From Brachybacterium avium (GTDB taxonomy: Bacteria > Actinomycetota > Actinomycetes > Actinomycetales > Dermabacteraceae), in the NCBI RefSeq assembly GCF_002216795.1, contig NZ_CP022316.1:620001-684000 (forward strand): a stretch of 64,000 bases of DNA, written 5' to 3'. The notes beneath the pieces are model-generated. The model was not told where the DNA came from, did not search any database, and worked only from the letters and a program-made list of their open reading frames with translations. The position numbers and the translations under genes are program-made. Shown here piece after piece: positions 29,870 to 39,310 of this stretch (position 1 is its first letter; every line of letters begins with the position of its first letter).

Positions 29870-31305
29870 ATGTCGACGACCGCACCACCGCCGAGAACAG
29901 CCGAGACCGTGAGCTCGCCCCGCACCACCACGCTCGGCGCCGATATCGATCCGTACCTGATCGACGGCTCGCAGATCACCGAACCGCCCCGCCGGCTGGG
30001 CGGGAAGCTCCGCTTCCTGGGCCCGGGCATGATCACCTCCGCCGCCGTCGTCGGCTCCGGTGAGCTGCTCACCGCGACCACCCTGGGCGCCCAGGTCGGC
30101 TTCATGCTGCTGTGGCTCGTGCTGGTCTCGACGTTCCTGAAGGTGTGGGTGCAGATCGAGCTGGCGCGCTGGTCGATCTCCACCGGCCGCGTGGCGCTGG
30201 ACGGCTATCAGGACGTGCCCCGAAGATCGCCGGTCGCGGCTGGATCTCCTGGCTGGTGCTGTTCATGTTCCTGCAGTTCTTCATCGGTCAGGCGGGGGTG
30301 ATCAGCGCTTCCGCCTTCGCCTTCAGCACCCTGTTCCCGATCGGCCCGGATCCCTACTCCCTGCTCTCGATCGGCGTGTGGGTGGGGATCCTCGTGGTCA
30401 TCGCGATCGGAATCCATGCGGTGAACCGGTACGCCGTGGTCGAGAACATCTCCACCGTGCTGGTGCTGCTGGTGACCTTCTTCGCGATCGTGATGGTGTT
30501 CCTGCTGGGCGGCACCGAGTTCGCGTGGAGCCTCGCCGACCTCGGCGGTGGCATGCGCCTCCAGATCGCCGGCGGCGCCTTCGGCGTGGCCCTGGCGATG
30601 TTCGGCATGACCGGGGTGGGCGCGGGCGAGACCACCGCGTACACCTACTGGGTGGTCGAGAAGGGCTACGCGGCCTGGACCGGTCCCAACGACGGCTCCG
30701 AGAGCTGGATCAGCCGCGCCCGGGGCTGGATCTCGGTGATGAAGGTCGATGCCTGGGTCTCCTGGATCATCTACACCCTCTCCACCGCCGCCTTCTACAT
30801 CCTCGGCGCGGCTGTGCTGCACCCTCAGGGGCTGCTCCCCGAGGGCAACCAGGTCATGCTCACCATCTCCTCGATCTTCGACTCGGCCGTCGGCCGCTGG
30901 GGCGGCGTGCTGTTCCTCATCGGCGCGGGGCTGGCCCTGTTCAAGACGATCATCGCCAACGTGCCGAGCCTCGGCCGCCAGGTGGGTCACACCCTGGCGA
31001 TCTTCGGCGCCTACGACTGGAACGACCAGCAGGTGCGGATCCGCTGGCAGCGGATCATCATGATCATCCTGCCGATCGTCTGGGGCGTCCTCGGCACCGC
31101 CATCTCGTCGCCGCTGGCGCTGGTGATCATCGCGGGCATCCTCAATGCCGTCTACCTCATCGGCGTCGCCGCTGCCACGCTGTACCTCTCGTACACGCAG
31201 ACGGATCCGCGGATCCGGGACGGCGCCCCCACCATGGTGCTGCTGTGGCTCTCAGCGATCGCGATCGCCTTCGTCGGCATCTATGGTCTGTTGAACTCGT
31301 TCTGA
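29870..31305 (+). pseudogene. Nramp-like transporter lacking the metal-binding signature, frameshifted
   Basis: About 478 residues with some 11 membrane segments. The first helix, GPGMITSAAVVGSGELLTAT, aligns with Nramp TM1, but the metal motif DPGN is replaced by GSGE; the TM6 region GMTGVGAGETTAY lacks the usual M-P-H. It is therefore a divergent member that may not carry divalent metals. One C is missing at 30218-30221: GYQDVPPKIAGRG needs five Cs where four are present. ATG 29870 is preceded by GAGGAG. It is followed by a FadR-type regulator and a sugar-acid dehydrogenase, pointing to an organic-acid substrate (inference). Confidence 0.72.
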
Positions 31306-31313
31306 GACCCCCT

Positions 31314-31342
31314 GGCGCCCGGGCCGCACGGTCCCGGGCGCC
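31314..31342 (+). terminator. Hairpin between transporter and regulator genes
   Basis: GGCGCCCGGG (31314-31323) and CCCGGGCGCC (31333-31342) form a perfect 10-bp stem with a 9-nt loop just after the transporter stop. It could partly terminate or set the level of the downstream regulator. The regulator ribosome site follows at about 31350. Confidence 0.5.
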
Positions 31343-31361
31343 GCACATCAGGAGCTGCCCC

Positions 31362-32132
31362 ATGGAAGACCTCGCCAGCACCGCCTGGAAGCACCTCGCC
31401 GCCCCCGCCCCCACCGCCGACGGGGAGCGGCTCGAGCGCGATTCGCTCGCCGATCGTGTGCGCGACGCCGTGCTGGGCATGATCGACGAGGAGGATCTCG
31501 CCGACGGGGATCCCCTGCCCTCCACCGGTGCCCTCGCGGCACGGTTCGGGGTCTCCCGCACGGTGATCCGGGAGGCACTGAGCGCTCTCGCCGCCCTCGG
31601 CATCATCGAGGTCAGCAATGGGCGCAGCGCCACCGTGCGGGCACCGGACCCACAGCTGGTGCGCTTCTACCTCGCCCGCGCGATCCGCGAGTCCCGGGAC
31701 GACAGCTTCACCACCCTGATGGACCTGCGAGGACCGCTCGAGGTGCGTGCCGCGCTCCGCGCCGCGGACCGCTTCGCCGATGGTGGCGAGGTGCCGGCGG
31801 GCCGGGAGCGCCTGCTGGCCCTGCGGGAGGAGCTCGATGCCGCGCTGACCGATTCGGAGCTCTATCCGCGGCTGGACCTGCGCCTGCACCAGGAGATCGC
31901 GCTGCTGAGCGGCAACCGGGCCCTGCAGGGTCTGCTGGAGGCGGTCAGCATCCCCTTGTTCCATGCCATGCAGGACGTGCGCGCCGCCCGCGATCTGCAC
32001 GACATGGTCGGCTCGGAGCACACCGACCACCTGCGGATCATCGACGCGATCCTGGCGGGCGATCCGGCGACGGCCGCCACGGCGATGGAACACCACATGC
32101 TTGCCGTGGAGTCCTTCGACATCACCTCCTGA
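31362..32132 (+). CDS. FadR-type GntR family transcriptional regulator
   Basis: A 256-residue regulator. The winged helix (residues 25-95) has LPSTGALAARFGVSRTVIREAL as recognition region. A C-terminal FCD domain (about 110-250) has the Asp/His residues DLRLHQEI and EHTDHLRIIDAI expected for metal-assisted carboxylate ligand binding. CAGGAG precedes ATG 31362. Between a transporter and an idonate-dehydrogenase-like gene, it probably represses both in the absence of a sugar acid. The inverted repeat at 29767-29791 is its likely site. Confidence 0.87.
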   Translation: MEDLASTAWKHLAAPAPTADGERLERDSLADRVRDAVLGMIDEEDLADGDPLPSTGALAARFGVSRTVIREALSALAALGIIEVSNGRSATVRAPDPQLVRFYLARAIRESRDDSFTTLMDLRGPLEVRAALRAADRFADGGEVPAGRERLLALREELDAALTDSELYPRLDLRLHQEIALLSGNRALQGLLEAVSIPLFHAMQDVRAARDLHDMVGSEHTDHLRIIDAILAGDPATAATAMEHHMLAVESFDITS

Positions 32133-32180
32133 CCTGCCTCCGTTCCACTGCGACATCGACCCGACCCGAAAGGCCTCCCC

Positions 32181-33190
32181 ATGCGTGCACTCGAGATCCA
32201 CGGCCCCGACGACCTCCGCATCGTCGACCGTCCCGCCATCGACCCCGCCCCGGGCAGGTCCAGATCGCTGTCGAGTGGGGAGGCGTCTGCGGTTCGGACA
32301 TCGCCTATTGGCGCAGTGGGATCTCCGGCACCGCCGTGATGTCGCATCCCTTCGTGCTGGGCCACGAGGTCTCCGGCCGGGTGCTGCGCCTCGGTGAGGG
32401 CGTCACCGGGATCGTGGAGGGACAGCCGGTCACGGTGCATCCAGCCCGCACCACGGGGCCGCTGCCCGAGCGTCTCGCGGGCCGCGACAACCTCCACCCG
32501 CAGCTGACCTATCTCGGCTCCGCCGCGCAGACCCCGCACACCGACGGCGGATTCGCCGAGGTGATCACGGTCGACGCCGAGCAGGTGGTGCCGCTGCCGG
32601 AGGGACTGGACACCCGCCGCGCGGTCCTCGCCGAGCCGCTGGGCGTAGCGATGCACGCGGTGCGCCGTGCCGGGGATGTCCGGGGCGCGCATGTGCTGGT
32701 CGCCGGTTGCGGGCCGGTCGGGCTGCTGGTGATCGTGGCTGCCCGCGCTGCGGGGGCGGCCCGTGTCACGGCCGTGGATCTGGCCGGCCCGGCTCGTGAG
32801 CGGGCCCTCGCGGTGGGGGCCGACGAGGCGGTCGACAGCGCGGAGGGCATGCCGGACACCATCACCGTGGCCTTCGAGGCCTCGGGCGCGCCCGCCTCCC
32901 TCGATGCCATCTTCCGTTCGATCCCGTGCGCCTCGGTCGTGGTCCAGGTGGGGAATCTGCCCCCCACGCAGGTCTCGGTGACTCTCGGCCCGGTGGTCTC
33001 CAAGGAGATTGATTACCGCGGCACCTACCGCTTCGTCACCGAGATCCGGGACGCGGTGGAGCTCCTGGCGAGGGACGATCTCGCCGAGCACGTCATCAGC
33101 CACGTCCTGGACCTCGCGGACGCGGCCGACGCCTTCTCCACCCAGGTCTCGGATCCCACCAGCAGCAAGGTGGTGCTGCGTATCGGCTGA
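32181..33190 (+). pseudogene. L-idonate 5-dehydrogenase-like zinc alcohol dehydrogenase, frameshifted near the N-terminus
   Basis: About 336 residues of the MDR family. VCGSDIAYW and FVLGHEVSG carry the catalytic-zinc Cys and His; VAGCGPVGLLVIVAA is the NAD(P) fold. The nearest described group is IdnD (L-idonate to 5-ketogluconate). The structural-zinc lobe, normally with four Cys, is replaced by HPARTTGPLPERLAGRDNLH without any Cys. One base is missing around 32252-32256 (P-G-Q-V-Q-I needs one more G or C), which breaks the frame after about 24 codons. It belongs with the FadR regulator and the transporter upstream. Confidence 0.75.
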
Positions 33191-33316
33191 GTGACGTGCT
33201 GCGAGGCACGAGCGGCAGGAACTCAGCCCATCGAGCACGAACTGAGTGACGTGCTGCGAGGCACGAGCGGCAGGAACTCAGCCCAGCGAGCACGAACTGA
33301 GTGACGTGCTGCGAGG
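33187..33316. repeat. 55-bp tandem repeat, 2.4 copies
   Basis: Units begin at 33187, 33242 and 33297 (last one partial). The first two differ at one base. The first unit starts inside the dehydrogenase stop region, and the array fills most of the 167-bp gap before the kinase-NUDIX gene. The core, read on the minus strand, GCTCGTGCCTCGCAG, recurs in variant form at 39311-39388, so it is an intergenic repeat family. Confidence 0.8.
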
Positions 33317-33343
33317 AACGAATCGTCCGGGCGGGCGCTGACC

Positions 33344-33349
33344 TAGACT
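33344..33349 (+). promoter_or_regulatory. Leaderless-type -10 box of the kinase-NUDIX gene
   Basis: TAGACT lies 8 nt before GTG 33358 and there is no ribosome site. It directly follows the 55-bp repeat array. Confidence 0.5.
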
Positions 33350-33357
33350 TGACGGCC

Positions 33358-34500
33358 GTGACCGATTCTCCGCCACCGTCCCGGGCCCCGCGCCGGATCG
33401 TCCTGCTGACCGGCCCCTCCGGGAGCGGCAAGGGCATGGTCGTGCGTCGCTCCGGGGTGCCCGCCCTGAATCTCGACGACTTCTATCGCGACGGCGAGGA
33501 CCCCTCGTTGCCGCGTCGCTTCGGTATCCCGGACTGGGACCTGCCCGCCGCCTGGGACGACGGCGCGGCGCTGGCAGCGCTCACGGCGCTCGCCCACGAT
33601 GGTGCCGCCGAGATCCCCACCTATTCGATCTCGCAGTCCCGACGCACCGGCACGGCCCGTCTCGAGATCGGGGACGCTCCCCTGTTCATCGCTGAGGGGA
33701 TCTTCGCCGCCGAGCTGATCGCGCCGCTCGCGGCGGCCGGGCTGCTGGCCGAGGCGATCGTGCTGGACCGGTCCGTGCCCGTGGTGTTCGTGCTGCGGCT
33801 GCTGCGCGACCTGCGCGAGCGCCGCAAGTCGGTCCCGATCCTCGTGCAGCGCGGCATCGCGTTGGCCCGCCAGCAGGGGCGGGACATGGTGCGCTGGAAG
33901 CAGGCAGGGCTGCGCCCCTACAGCCTGCGAGCGGCGGTGGGCCGCCTCGGCGAGCTGGTCCAGCTCGCCGAGGCGGAACGGCGCTGCCGTGCGGTCGGTG
34001 CGCCCTCGGCGCGGCTGCGGATCGCCGCGGTGTGCTTCCTGCGCGATGCACCCGCCGGAGCCGCCCACCGCACCGAGCTGCTGTGCGTGCGCAAGCACGG
34101 CACCGGCTCATGGATGCAGGTGGGCGGGAAGCTCGATCCCGGGGAGAGCGCCCGCGAGGCGGCGCTGCGCGAGGTCGAGGAGGAGCTCGGCGCGGTGCTG
34201 CGCGCCTCGGATCTCGAGGAGCTCGGCGAGTTCGATGCCGTCGCGGCGAACGAACCCGCGACCGTGGTCCGTTCGAGCGTCTTCACCACCCGCGCATTGC
34301 TGCCCGCGACGCTGCAGGTGCGGGCAGAGCTCGCCGAGCATCAGTGGATCCCGGTCGACGAGAACACCGCGCCGAGCGGTCTCGGACGGCTGGCGCCGCT
34401 GCTGGTCCAGCACATCCTGCCCGCTCTGCGCGGCCGCGAGGGACCTGGCCACGAGGATGCCCCCACCGCGGAGGTCGCCGAGCCGACTCGCCGGGGCTGA
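33358..34500 (+). CDS. Uridine kinase-like / NUDIX hydrolase fusion protein
   Basis: A 380-residue protein with two enzymatic domains. Residues 10-205 are a P-loop kinase of the uridine-kinase type: LLTGPSGSGKGMVV with K25, LNLDDFYRDGEDP, and FIAEGIFAAELIAPL. Residues 220-360 are a NUDIX domain with the box GKLDPGESAREAALREVEEE. The frame is continuous and the junction is short, so this looks like a genuine fusion. Nucleoside phosphorylation coupled to hydrolysis of a damaged or surplus nucleotide is plausible next to nucleoside salvage genes. Substrates are not known. The GTG start fits the leaderless pattern. Confidence 0.82.
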   Translation: MTDSPPPSRAPRRIVLLTGPSGSGKGMVVRRSGVPALNLDDFYRDGEDPSLPRRFGIPDWDLPAAWDDGAALAALTALAHDGAAEIPTYSISQSRRTGTARLEIGDAPLFIAEGIFAAELIAPLAAAGLLAEAIVLDRSVPVVFVLRLLRDLRERRKSVPILVQRGIALARQQGRDMVRWKQAGLRPYSLRAAVGRLGELVQLAEAERRCRAVGAPSARLRIAAVCFLRDAPAGAAHRTELLCVRKHGTGSWMQVGGKLDPGESAREAALREVEEELGAVLRASDLEELGEFDAVAANEPATVVRSSVFTTRALLPATLQVRAELAEHQWIPVDENTAPSGLGRLAPLLVQHILPALRGREGPGHEDAPTAEVAEPTRRG

Positions 34501-34521
34501 GCGTCCCGGTCGGCGCTCCGC

Positions 34522-35835
34522 TCAGGCGATGCGGTCCTTCACGATCCTGCGCTCCGGCACCTCGGTGCCGGGGGCCTCGAGGGTCCAGGACCCCGCGATC
34601 GACTCCAGCGCGCGGGGCATCCGCTCAGCGGTGTCGGTGTGCAGGCGGGCCAGGACGTCCCCGGCCTTCACCTCGTCGCCGATGTGGGCCTCGATCTCGA
34701 CCCCGGCCGCCGCCTGCACGGCCTCGCCGGGCCGGGAGCGGCCGGCTCCGAGCCGCCAGGCGGCCACTCCGACGCCCATCGCGTCCAGGCCGGTCACCAC
34801 GCCGTCCTCGCTCGCCCGGAACTCCTCGACGTGCTGCGCGACGGGCAGCGGGGCATCGACGTCTCCGCCCTGGGCGGAGATCATCGCCCGCCAGGAGTCC
34901 ATGGCACGGCCGTCGGCGAGCGCGGCCTCGACGTCCGCGTCGCGGACCCCGGCGGCCTCGAGCATCTCCCGGGCGAGCGCGCAGGTCAGCTCGACCACGT
35001 CGGCGGGGCCGCCGCCGGCGAGCACCTCGAGCGATTCACGCACCTCCAGGCCGTTGCCGGCGGTGCGGCCCAGCGGGGCAGACATGTCGGTCAGCAGGGC
35101 GACGGTGCGCACGCCCGCATCCGTGCCGAGCTCGACCATGGTGCGGGCGAGCTCGCGAGCATCGGCCTCATCCTTCATGAAGGCGCCGGCGCCGGTCTTG
35201 ACGTCGAGCGTGAGCGCGGCGGTGCCCTCGGCGATCTTCTTGGACATGATCGAGGAGGCGATCAGCGGGATCGCCTCGACGGTCCCGGTGATGTCGCGCA
35301 GAGCGTAGAGCTTCTTGTCGGCCGGGGCGAGGCCGGAGCCGGCCGCACAGATCACGGCGCCCGCGCTCTCGAGCTGGCGCATCATCTGCTCGTTGCTGAG
35401 GTCTGCACGCCAGCCGGGGATCGCCTCGAGCTTGTCGAGGGTGCCGCCGGTGTGGCCGAGTCCGCGGCCGGACAGCTGCGGGACCGCCACCCCGAAGCTC
35501 GCCACCAGCGGTGCCAGGGGGAGGGTGATCTTGTCCCCCACCCCACCGGTGGAGTGCTTGTCCGTGGTGGGCTTGGACAGCGTGGAGAAGTCCATCCGCT
35601 CACCGCTGTCGATCATCGCGCGGGTCCAGCGGGCGATCTCGGGGCGCTCCATGCCGCGCAGGAAGATCGCCATGGCCAGGGCCGCCATCTGCTGCTCGGC
35701 GACGACGCCGCGGGTATACGCATCGATCACCCAGTCGATCTGCTCGTCCGCGAGGCGTCCGCCGTCGCGCTTGGTGCGGATGACGTCGACGACGTCGAAG
35801 GGTTCGACGGCGGGGGCTGCGGGGGCGTCGGTCAT
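34522..35835 (-). CDS. deoA: Thymidine phosphorylase DeoA
   Basis: A 437-residue pyrimidine-nucleoside phosphorylase, releasing thymine/uracil and (deoxy)ribose-1-phosphate. The family signature SGRGLGHTGGTLDKLEAIPG, the phosphate loop KHSTGGVGDK and the C-terminal barrel-sandwich segment (HIGDEVKAGDVLARLHT) are all present. It ends the minus-strand nucleoside operon, 88 bp after cdd, and converges with the kinase-NUDIX gene. Confidence 0.95.
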   Translation of the reverse strand: MTDAPAAPAVEPFDVVDVIRTKRDGGRLADEQIDWVIDAYTRGVVAEQQMAALAMAIFLRGMERPEIARWTRAMIDSGERMDFSTLSKPTTDKHSTGGVGDKITLPLAPLVASFGVAVPQLSGRGLGHTGGTLDKLEAIPGWRADLSNEQMMRQLESAGAVICAAGSGLAPADKKLYALRDITGTVEAIPLIASSIMSKKIAEGTAALTLDVKTGAGAFMKDEADARELARTMVELGTDAGVRTVALLTDMSAPLGRTAGNGLEVRESLEVLAGGGPADVVELTCALAREMLEAAGVRDADVEAALADGRAMDSWRAMISAQGGDVDAPLPVAQHVEEFRASEDGVVTGLDAMGVGVAAWRLGAGRSRPGEAVQAAAGVEIEAHIGDEVKAGDVLARLHTDTAERMPRALESIAGSWTLEAPGTEVPERRIVKDRIA

Positions 35836-35923
35836 GGGGTGCTCCTCAGGATCGGGCGACGTATCCGGGGTCGCGCCGCGCTGCGGCGGGCCGGGCGTCT
35901 CGGGTCGGATGGGGTGGTCGGGG

Positions 35924-36367
35924 TCAGGGGCGGAGGTCGGCGGGGCCGAAGGCCTGGGGCAGCACGGCCTCCATCGGTCGCGGCCCCTCGGGGGTGAGGA
36001 TCACGAGGTCCGGTGCCGCATGCTCGGAGAGCAGCTGGCGGCAGCGGCCGCAGGGCATGACCACGCCGCGCTCATCACGGGCGAGCTGCTCATCGCCGCC
36101 CACGCAGACGAAGCGGCTCAGCTTCCCTCCGCCGCCGGCGATCAGTTCGCTGATCAGCCCGCATTCGGCGCACAGGGTGACGCCGTAGCCGGCGTTCTCG
36201 ACGTTGCATCCGCGCACCAGGCGCCCGTCCTCGGTCTCGCCCGCCGCACCCACCCGGAAGCGAGAGTAGGGGGCGTATGCGCGCTCGGCGATCTCGCGGG
36301 CCACGGCGAGCAGGTCCTCGAACCCGGCCTCGCCGACGCTCTCGACGGTGGTCCCGCCCGTGCTCAT
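35924..36367 (-). CDS. cdd: Cytidine deaminase
   Basis: A 147-residue tetrameric-type Cdd converting (deoxy)cytidine to (deoxy)uridine. Zinc ligands lie in CAECG (with the catalytic Glu) and PCGRCRQLL, and CNVENAGYG binds the nucleoside. ATG 36367 with GAGGG upstream is preferred; a GTG at 36403 overlapping the permease stop would add 12 residues of no known function. It feeds uridine to DeoA. Confidence 0.93.
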   Translation of the reverse strand: MSTGGTTVESVGEAGFEDLLAVAREIAERAYAPYSRFRVGAAGETEDGRLVRGCNVENAGYGVTLCAECGLISELIAGGGGKLSRFVCVGGDEQLARDERGVVMPCGRCRQLLSEHAAPDLVILTPEGPRPMEAVLPQAFGPADLRP

Positions 36368-36399
36368 GTCCACGCTGCCCTCACTGCTCGACGCTGCTC

Positions 36400-37737
36400 T
36401 CACTGCTTGATGTACGGCGTGCCGTTGGCGGCGGGCACACGCACCCGCCCCACGACGCCCGCCACCGCGAACAGGGCGACGATGTACGGGAGCATGAGCA
36501 GGAAGTCGCCGGGGATGGACACGCCTCCCTCTGCTGCGGACATGGTGCCCAGCCGGAGCTGGAGCGAGTCCGCGAAGGCGAAGGTGAGCGCCGCCAGCAG
36601 GGCGCCGACGGGGTGGTAGCGGCCCAGGATCATCGCGGCCAGGGCGATGTACCCCTTGCCGGCGGACATCTCCTCACCGAAGGCGACCCCCGTGCCGATG
36701 GTCAGCGTCGCGCCGCCGAGCCCGGCCACGGCCGAGCCGAGCAGCACGTTCTTCCAGCGCGTGAGGTTCACGGCGATGCCGACGGTGTCAGCCGCCTTGG
36801 GGTGCTCGCCCACGGAGCGCACCCGCAGGCCCCAGCGGGTGCGGAACAGTGCGACCGTGAGCCCGGCGACGATGATCCACATCAGGTAGACCAGGATGTT
36901 CTGCTCGAACAGCGCGGGACCGATCAGCGGGAGGTCGGCCAGCACCGGGATCCGCAGCGTGGGCAGGCGCATCGGGGCGTTGAACAGGCCGGGGTTGTCC
37001 CGCATCACGCTGCCGAAGAAGAACGAGGTGATCCCGATCGCCAGGACGTTCAGCACCACGCCGACGATGATCTGCTGGACGTGATATCCGACGGCGAACA
37101 GGGCGAGCATCGCTCCCATGAACAGCGCCATCACCGGGGCGGCGAGCAGACCGATCCACACGCTGCCGGTGAGGGAGCCGACCAGGGTGGCGCCGAAGGC
37201 GCCGAACAGCAGCTGCCCCTCGATCGCGATGTTGATGACGCCCGAGCGTTCGGAGAGCACCCCGGACAGGGCACCGAAGGCCAGCGGGACCGCGAGCACG
37301 ATGGTGCCCTGCAGGAGCGTGGTCACGTCGAGGGTGCGCTCGGAGATCACCCAGGTCAAGAACGCCAGGATCCAGGTCACCGCGAACACGGCGATCAGGG
37401 TCAGGCGCAGCCGGGCCGGCGGCCGGGCCACGCGAGCCTGGAGCACCCACAGCCCGGCGGAGGCGAGCAGGGCGATCAGCGACAGCACGATCGAGCCGAC
37501 CATCGAGGGCAGGACGATCCGCTCGGGGATCACTCCGAAGGGGTTCATGTCGCTGGGGTGGACCACCACGTAGGCTGACTCGACCCCGGGGATCCCGCGC
37601 AGACCGAACACGACCAGCGCGAGCAGTGCCATCACGGTGGTGCTCGCGGGCAGGTGCCACCAGCTGGAAGGGCGCGTGTCATCGAGCGTCCTGGCGATGA
37701 CGGAGTCGTCCGTGGCGACGAGGGGTGTCGTGCTCAT
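36400..37737 (-). CDS. Nucleoside ABC transporter permease 2 (NupQ/RnsD type)
   Basis: A 445-residue permease of the BPD_transp_2 family with about 9-10 membrane segments. SERSGVINIAIEGQLLFGAF is the family signature, and GTGVAFGEEMSAGKGYIALA lies near the coupling region. An N-terminal cytoplasmic tail of about 30 residues precedes the first helix. The start overlaps the stop of permease 1 (ATGA). With the other permease, ATPase and BMP lipoprotein it should import nucleosides. Confidence 0.9.
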   Translation of the reverse strand: MSTTPLVATDDSVIARTLDDTRPSSWWHLPASTTVMALLALVVFGLRGIPGVESAYVVVHPSDMNPFGVIPERIVLPSMVGSIVLSLIALLASAGLWVLQARVARPPARLRLTLIAVFAVTWILAFLTWVISERTLDVTTLLQGTIVLAVPLAFGALSGVLSERSGVINIAIEGQLLFGAFGATLVGSLTGSVWIGLLAAPVMALFMGAMLALFAVGYHVQQIIVGVVLNVLAIGITSFFFGSVMRDNPGLFNAPMRLPTLRIPVLADLPLIGPALFEQNILVYLMWIIVAGLTVALFRTRWGLRVRSVGEHPKAADTVGIAVNLTRWKNVLLGSAVAGLGGATLTIGTGVAFGEEMSAGKGYIALAAMILGRYHPVGALLAALTFAFADSLQLRLGTMSAAEGGVSIPGDFLLMLPYIVALFAVAGVVGRVRVPAANGTPYIKQ

Positions 37738-39296
37738 CGCTCCTCCTCCTCGGTGCGGTCCTCTGGTGCTCCTGCTGCGGGTGCCGGTCCGTCCGTCGCG
37801 GGCGGATCCGGCGGCGAGGGCTCCGGGTCGCCGCCTGCGGCGCGGTCGCCCGTGGGGGCACCGGTCCCGGTAGCGTCGGTCCTGGCAGCCTCGCTCGAGG
37901 TATCGGCGGTCACCGCGGCGCCGGAGGCGACGGCGGCCTTCTCGGCGCCGGTGCGGGCGCGGCGGGCACCGCGCACGCGGGACCTCGCTCCCGGGTGGTC
38001 GACGCGGCGCAGGCCGATCAGGGTGCGCACCAGCGGCGGGGCGGCGATGAACAGCACCACGAGCACCTGGATCACCTGCACCAGGTCCAGCGGGACGCCC
38101 TGGCTGGACTCCATGAAGCGCCCGCCGGTGGACAGCCCCGCGAACAGCAGGCCGGCCAGGACGATGCCGACCGGGCCCGAGCGGCCCAGCAGCGCCACGG
38201 TGATGGCGTCGAAGCCGATGCTCCCGGCCACGCCCTCGGTGAGCCTGCGTTCGGTGCCGAGCACGTGCACGGCGCCGGCCAGGCCCACCAGGGCGCCGGC
38301 CACGGCCAGCACCAGGAAGGCGGTGCGTGCCGGGGAGATGCCGGCGACCTGGGCGGCGCGGGGGTTGGAGCCCACGGCCCGGAAATGGAAGCCGATGGTG
38401 GAGCGGCTCATCAGCCACCACAGCACGACGGCCGCGCCGGCGGCGAGGAACAGTCCGGCGTGGAGGCGGAAGCCGGAGCCCAGCAGCAGCGGCAGCACGG
38501 CGTGGTCACCCACCGAGGGCGAGGTGGGCTGGGACTGGTTGGCGCCGGTGAACGCCGCGGTCTTCAGCGCGAAGAACAGCAGATAGGTGGCGATCCAGTT
38601 CAGCATGATGGTGCTGATCACCTCGTTGGCGCCGAAGCGAGCCTTGAGGAAGCCCGCGATGCCGCCCCAGACGCCACCGGCGAGGGTGCCGGCCATCAGG
38701 CAGACCAGCAGGTGGACGACGATGGGCAGGTCGAAGGTGAAGCCCACGTATCCGGCGGCCATCGCGCCGGCGATCAGCTGCCCGGTGCCGCCGATGTTGA
38801 ACAGGCCGGCACGGAAGGAGACGGCCATCCCGGCGGAGGCGATGATCAGCGGCGTGGCGACGGTGAGGGTCTCGGTGAGCGGGCGCAGGCCCGCGGCGAG
38901 CGCGGGCAGCAGCACGTAGGTGCCGCTGCCGCCGGCCTCCCGGAGGCTCTCGGCCACTCGCGCGTACCCGGGGATGTCGAAGATCGCGCCACGGAACATG
39001 GCGCTGTAGGCGTGGGTGACGGACTGCCAGACGGAGGTCAGGGAGTCGGCGGGCCGGTCGAAGAAGTATCCGAGGGACTCGCGGACCTCCTGGTCCGCGA
39101 TCACGATCAGCACGGAGCCGATCAGGAAGGCGAACACGAAGCTCATCACGACGACCAGCAGATCGCCGCGGGCGAGCTTCTGCAGGGTCCTGGACAGAGC
39201 GGTCTCCGCGGTCTGCTCGGGCGGCGGCGGGTTGTCGGAGCTGCCCGCTCCGACGCCGGGAGCGGAGCCGGTATCGGCCGTCTCAAGGCTGCTCAT
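37734..39296 (-). CDS. Nucleoside ABC transporter permease 1 (NupP/RnsC type)
   Basis: A 520-residue permease with about ten membrane segments and the signature FRAGLFNIGGTGQLIAGAMA. The last 90 residues are an unusual Ala/Pro/Glu-rich cytoplasmic tail ending in an acidic EEEER-type stretch. ATG 39296 is chosen because GGAGAGG stands just upstream; frame codons further upstream run through an intergenic repeat. It pairs with permease 2. Confidence 0.9.
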   Translation of the reverse strand: MSSLETADTGSAPGVGAGSSDNPPPPEQTAETALSRTLQKLARGDLLVVVMSFVFAFLIGSVLIVIADQEVRESLGYFFDRPADSLTSVWQSVTHAYSAMFRGAIFDIPGYARVAESLREAGGSGTYVLLPALAAGLRPLTETLTVATPLIIASAGMAVSFRAGLFNIGGTGQLIAGAMAAGYVGFTFDLPIVVHLLVCLMAGTLAGGVWGGIAGFLKARFGANEVISTIMLNWIATYLLFFALKTAAFTGANQSQPTSPSVGDHAVLPLLLGSGFRLHAGLFLAAGAAVVLWWLMSRSTIGFHFRAVGSNPRAAQVAGISPARTAFLVLAVAGALVGLAGAVHVLGTERRLTEGVAGSIGFDAITVALLGRSGPVGIVLAGLLFAGLSTGGRFMESSQGVPLDLVQVIQVLVVLFIAAPPLVRTLIGLRRVDHPGARSRVRGARRARTGAEKAAVASGAAVTADTSSEAARTDATGTGAPTGDRAAGGDPEPSPPDPPATDGPAPAAGAPEDRTEEEER

Positions 39297-39310
39297 GCGT
39301 TCCTCTCCTT

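Noticed and set aside
33187-33316. CRISPR-like array
   Set aside because: Units follow each other directly, without variable spacers, there are only 2.4 copies, and no cas genes are present. It is a tandem intergenic repeat.
33358-34500. Kinase-NUDIX fusion as another frameshift artefact
   Set aside because: Both domains are complete and in the same frame without repair, and I see no homopolymer or restored stop at the junction. A real fusion is the simpler reading.
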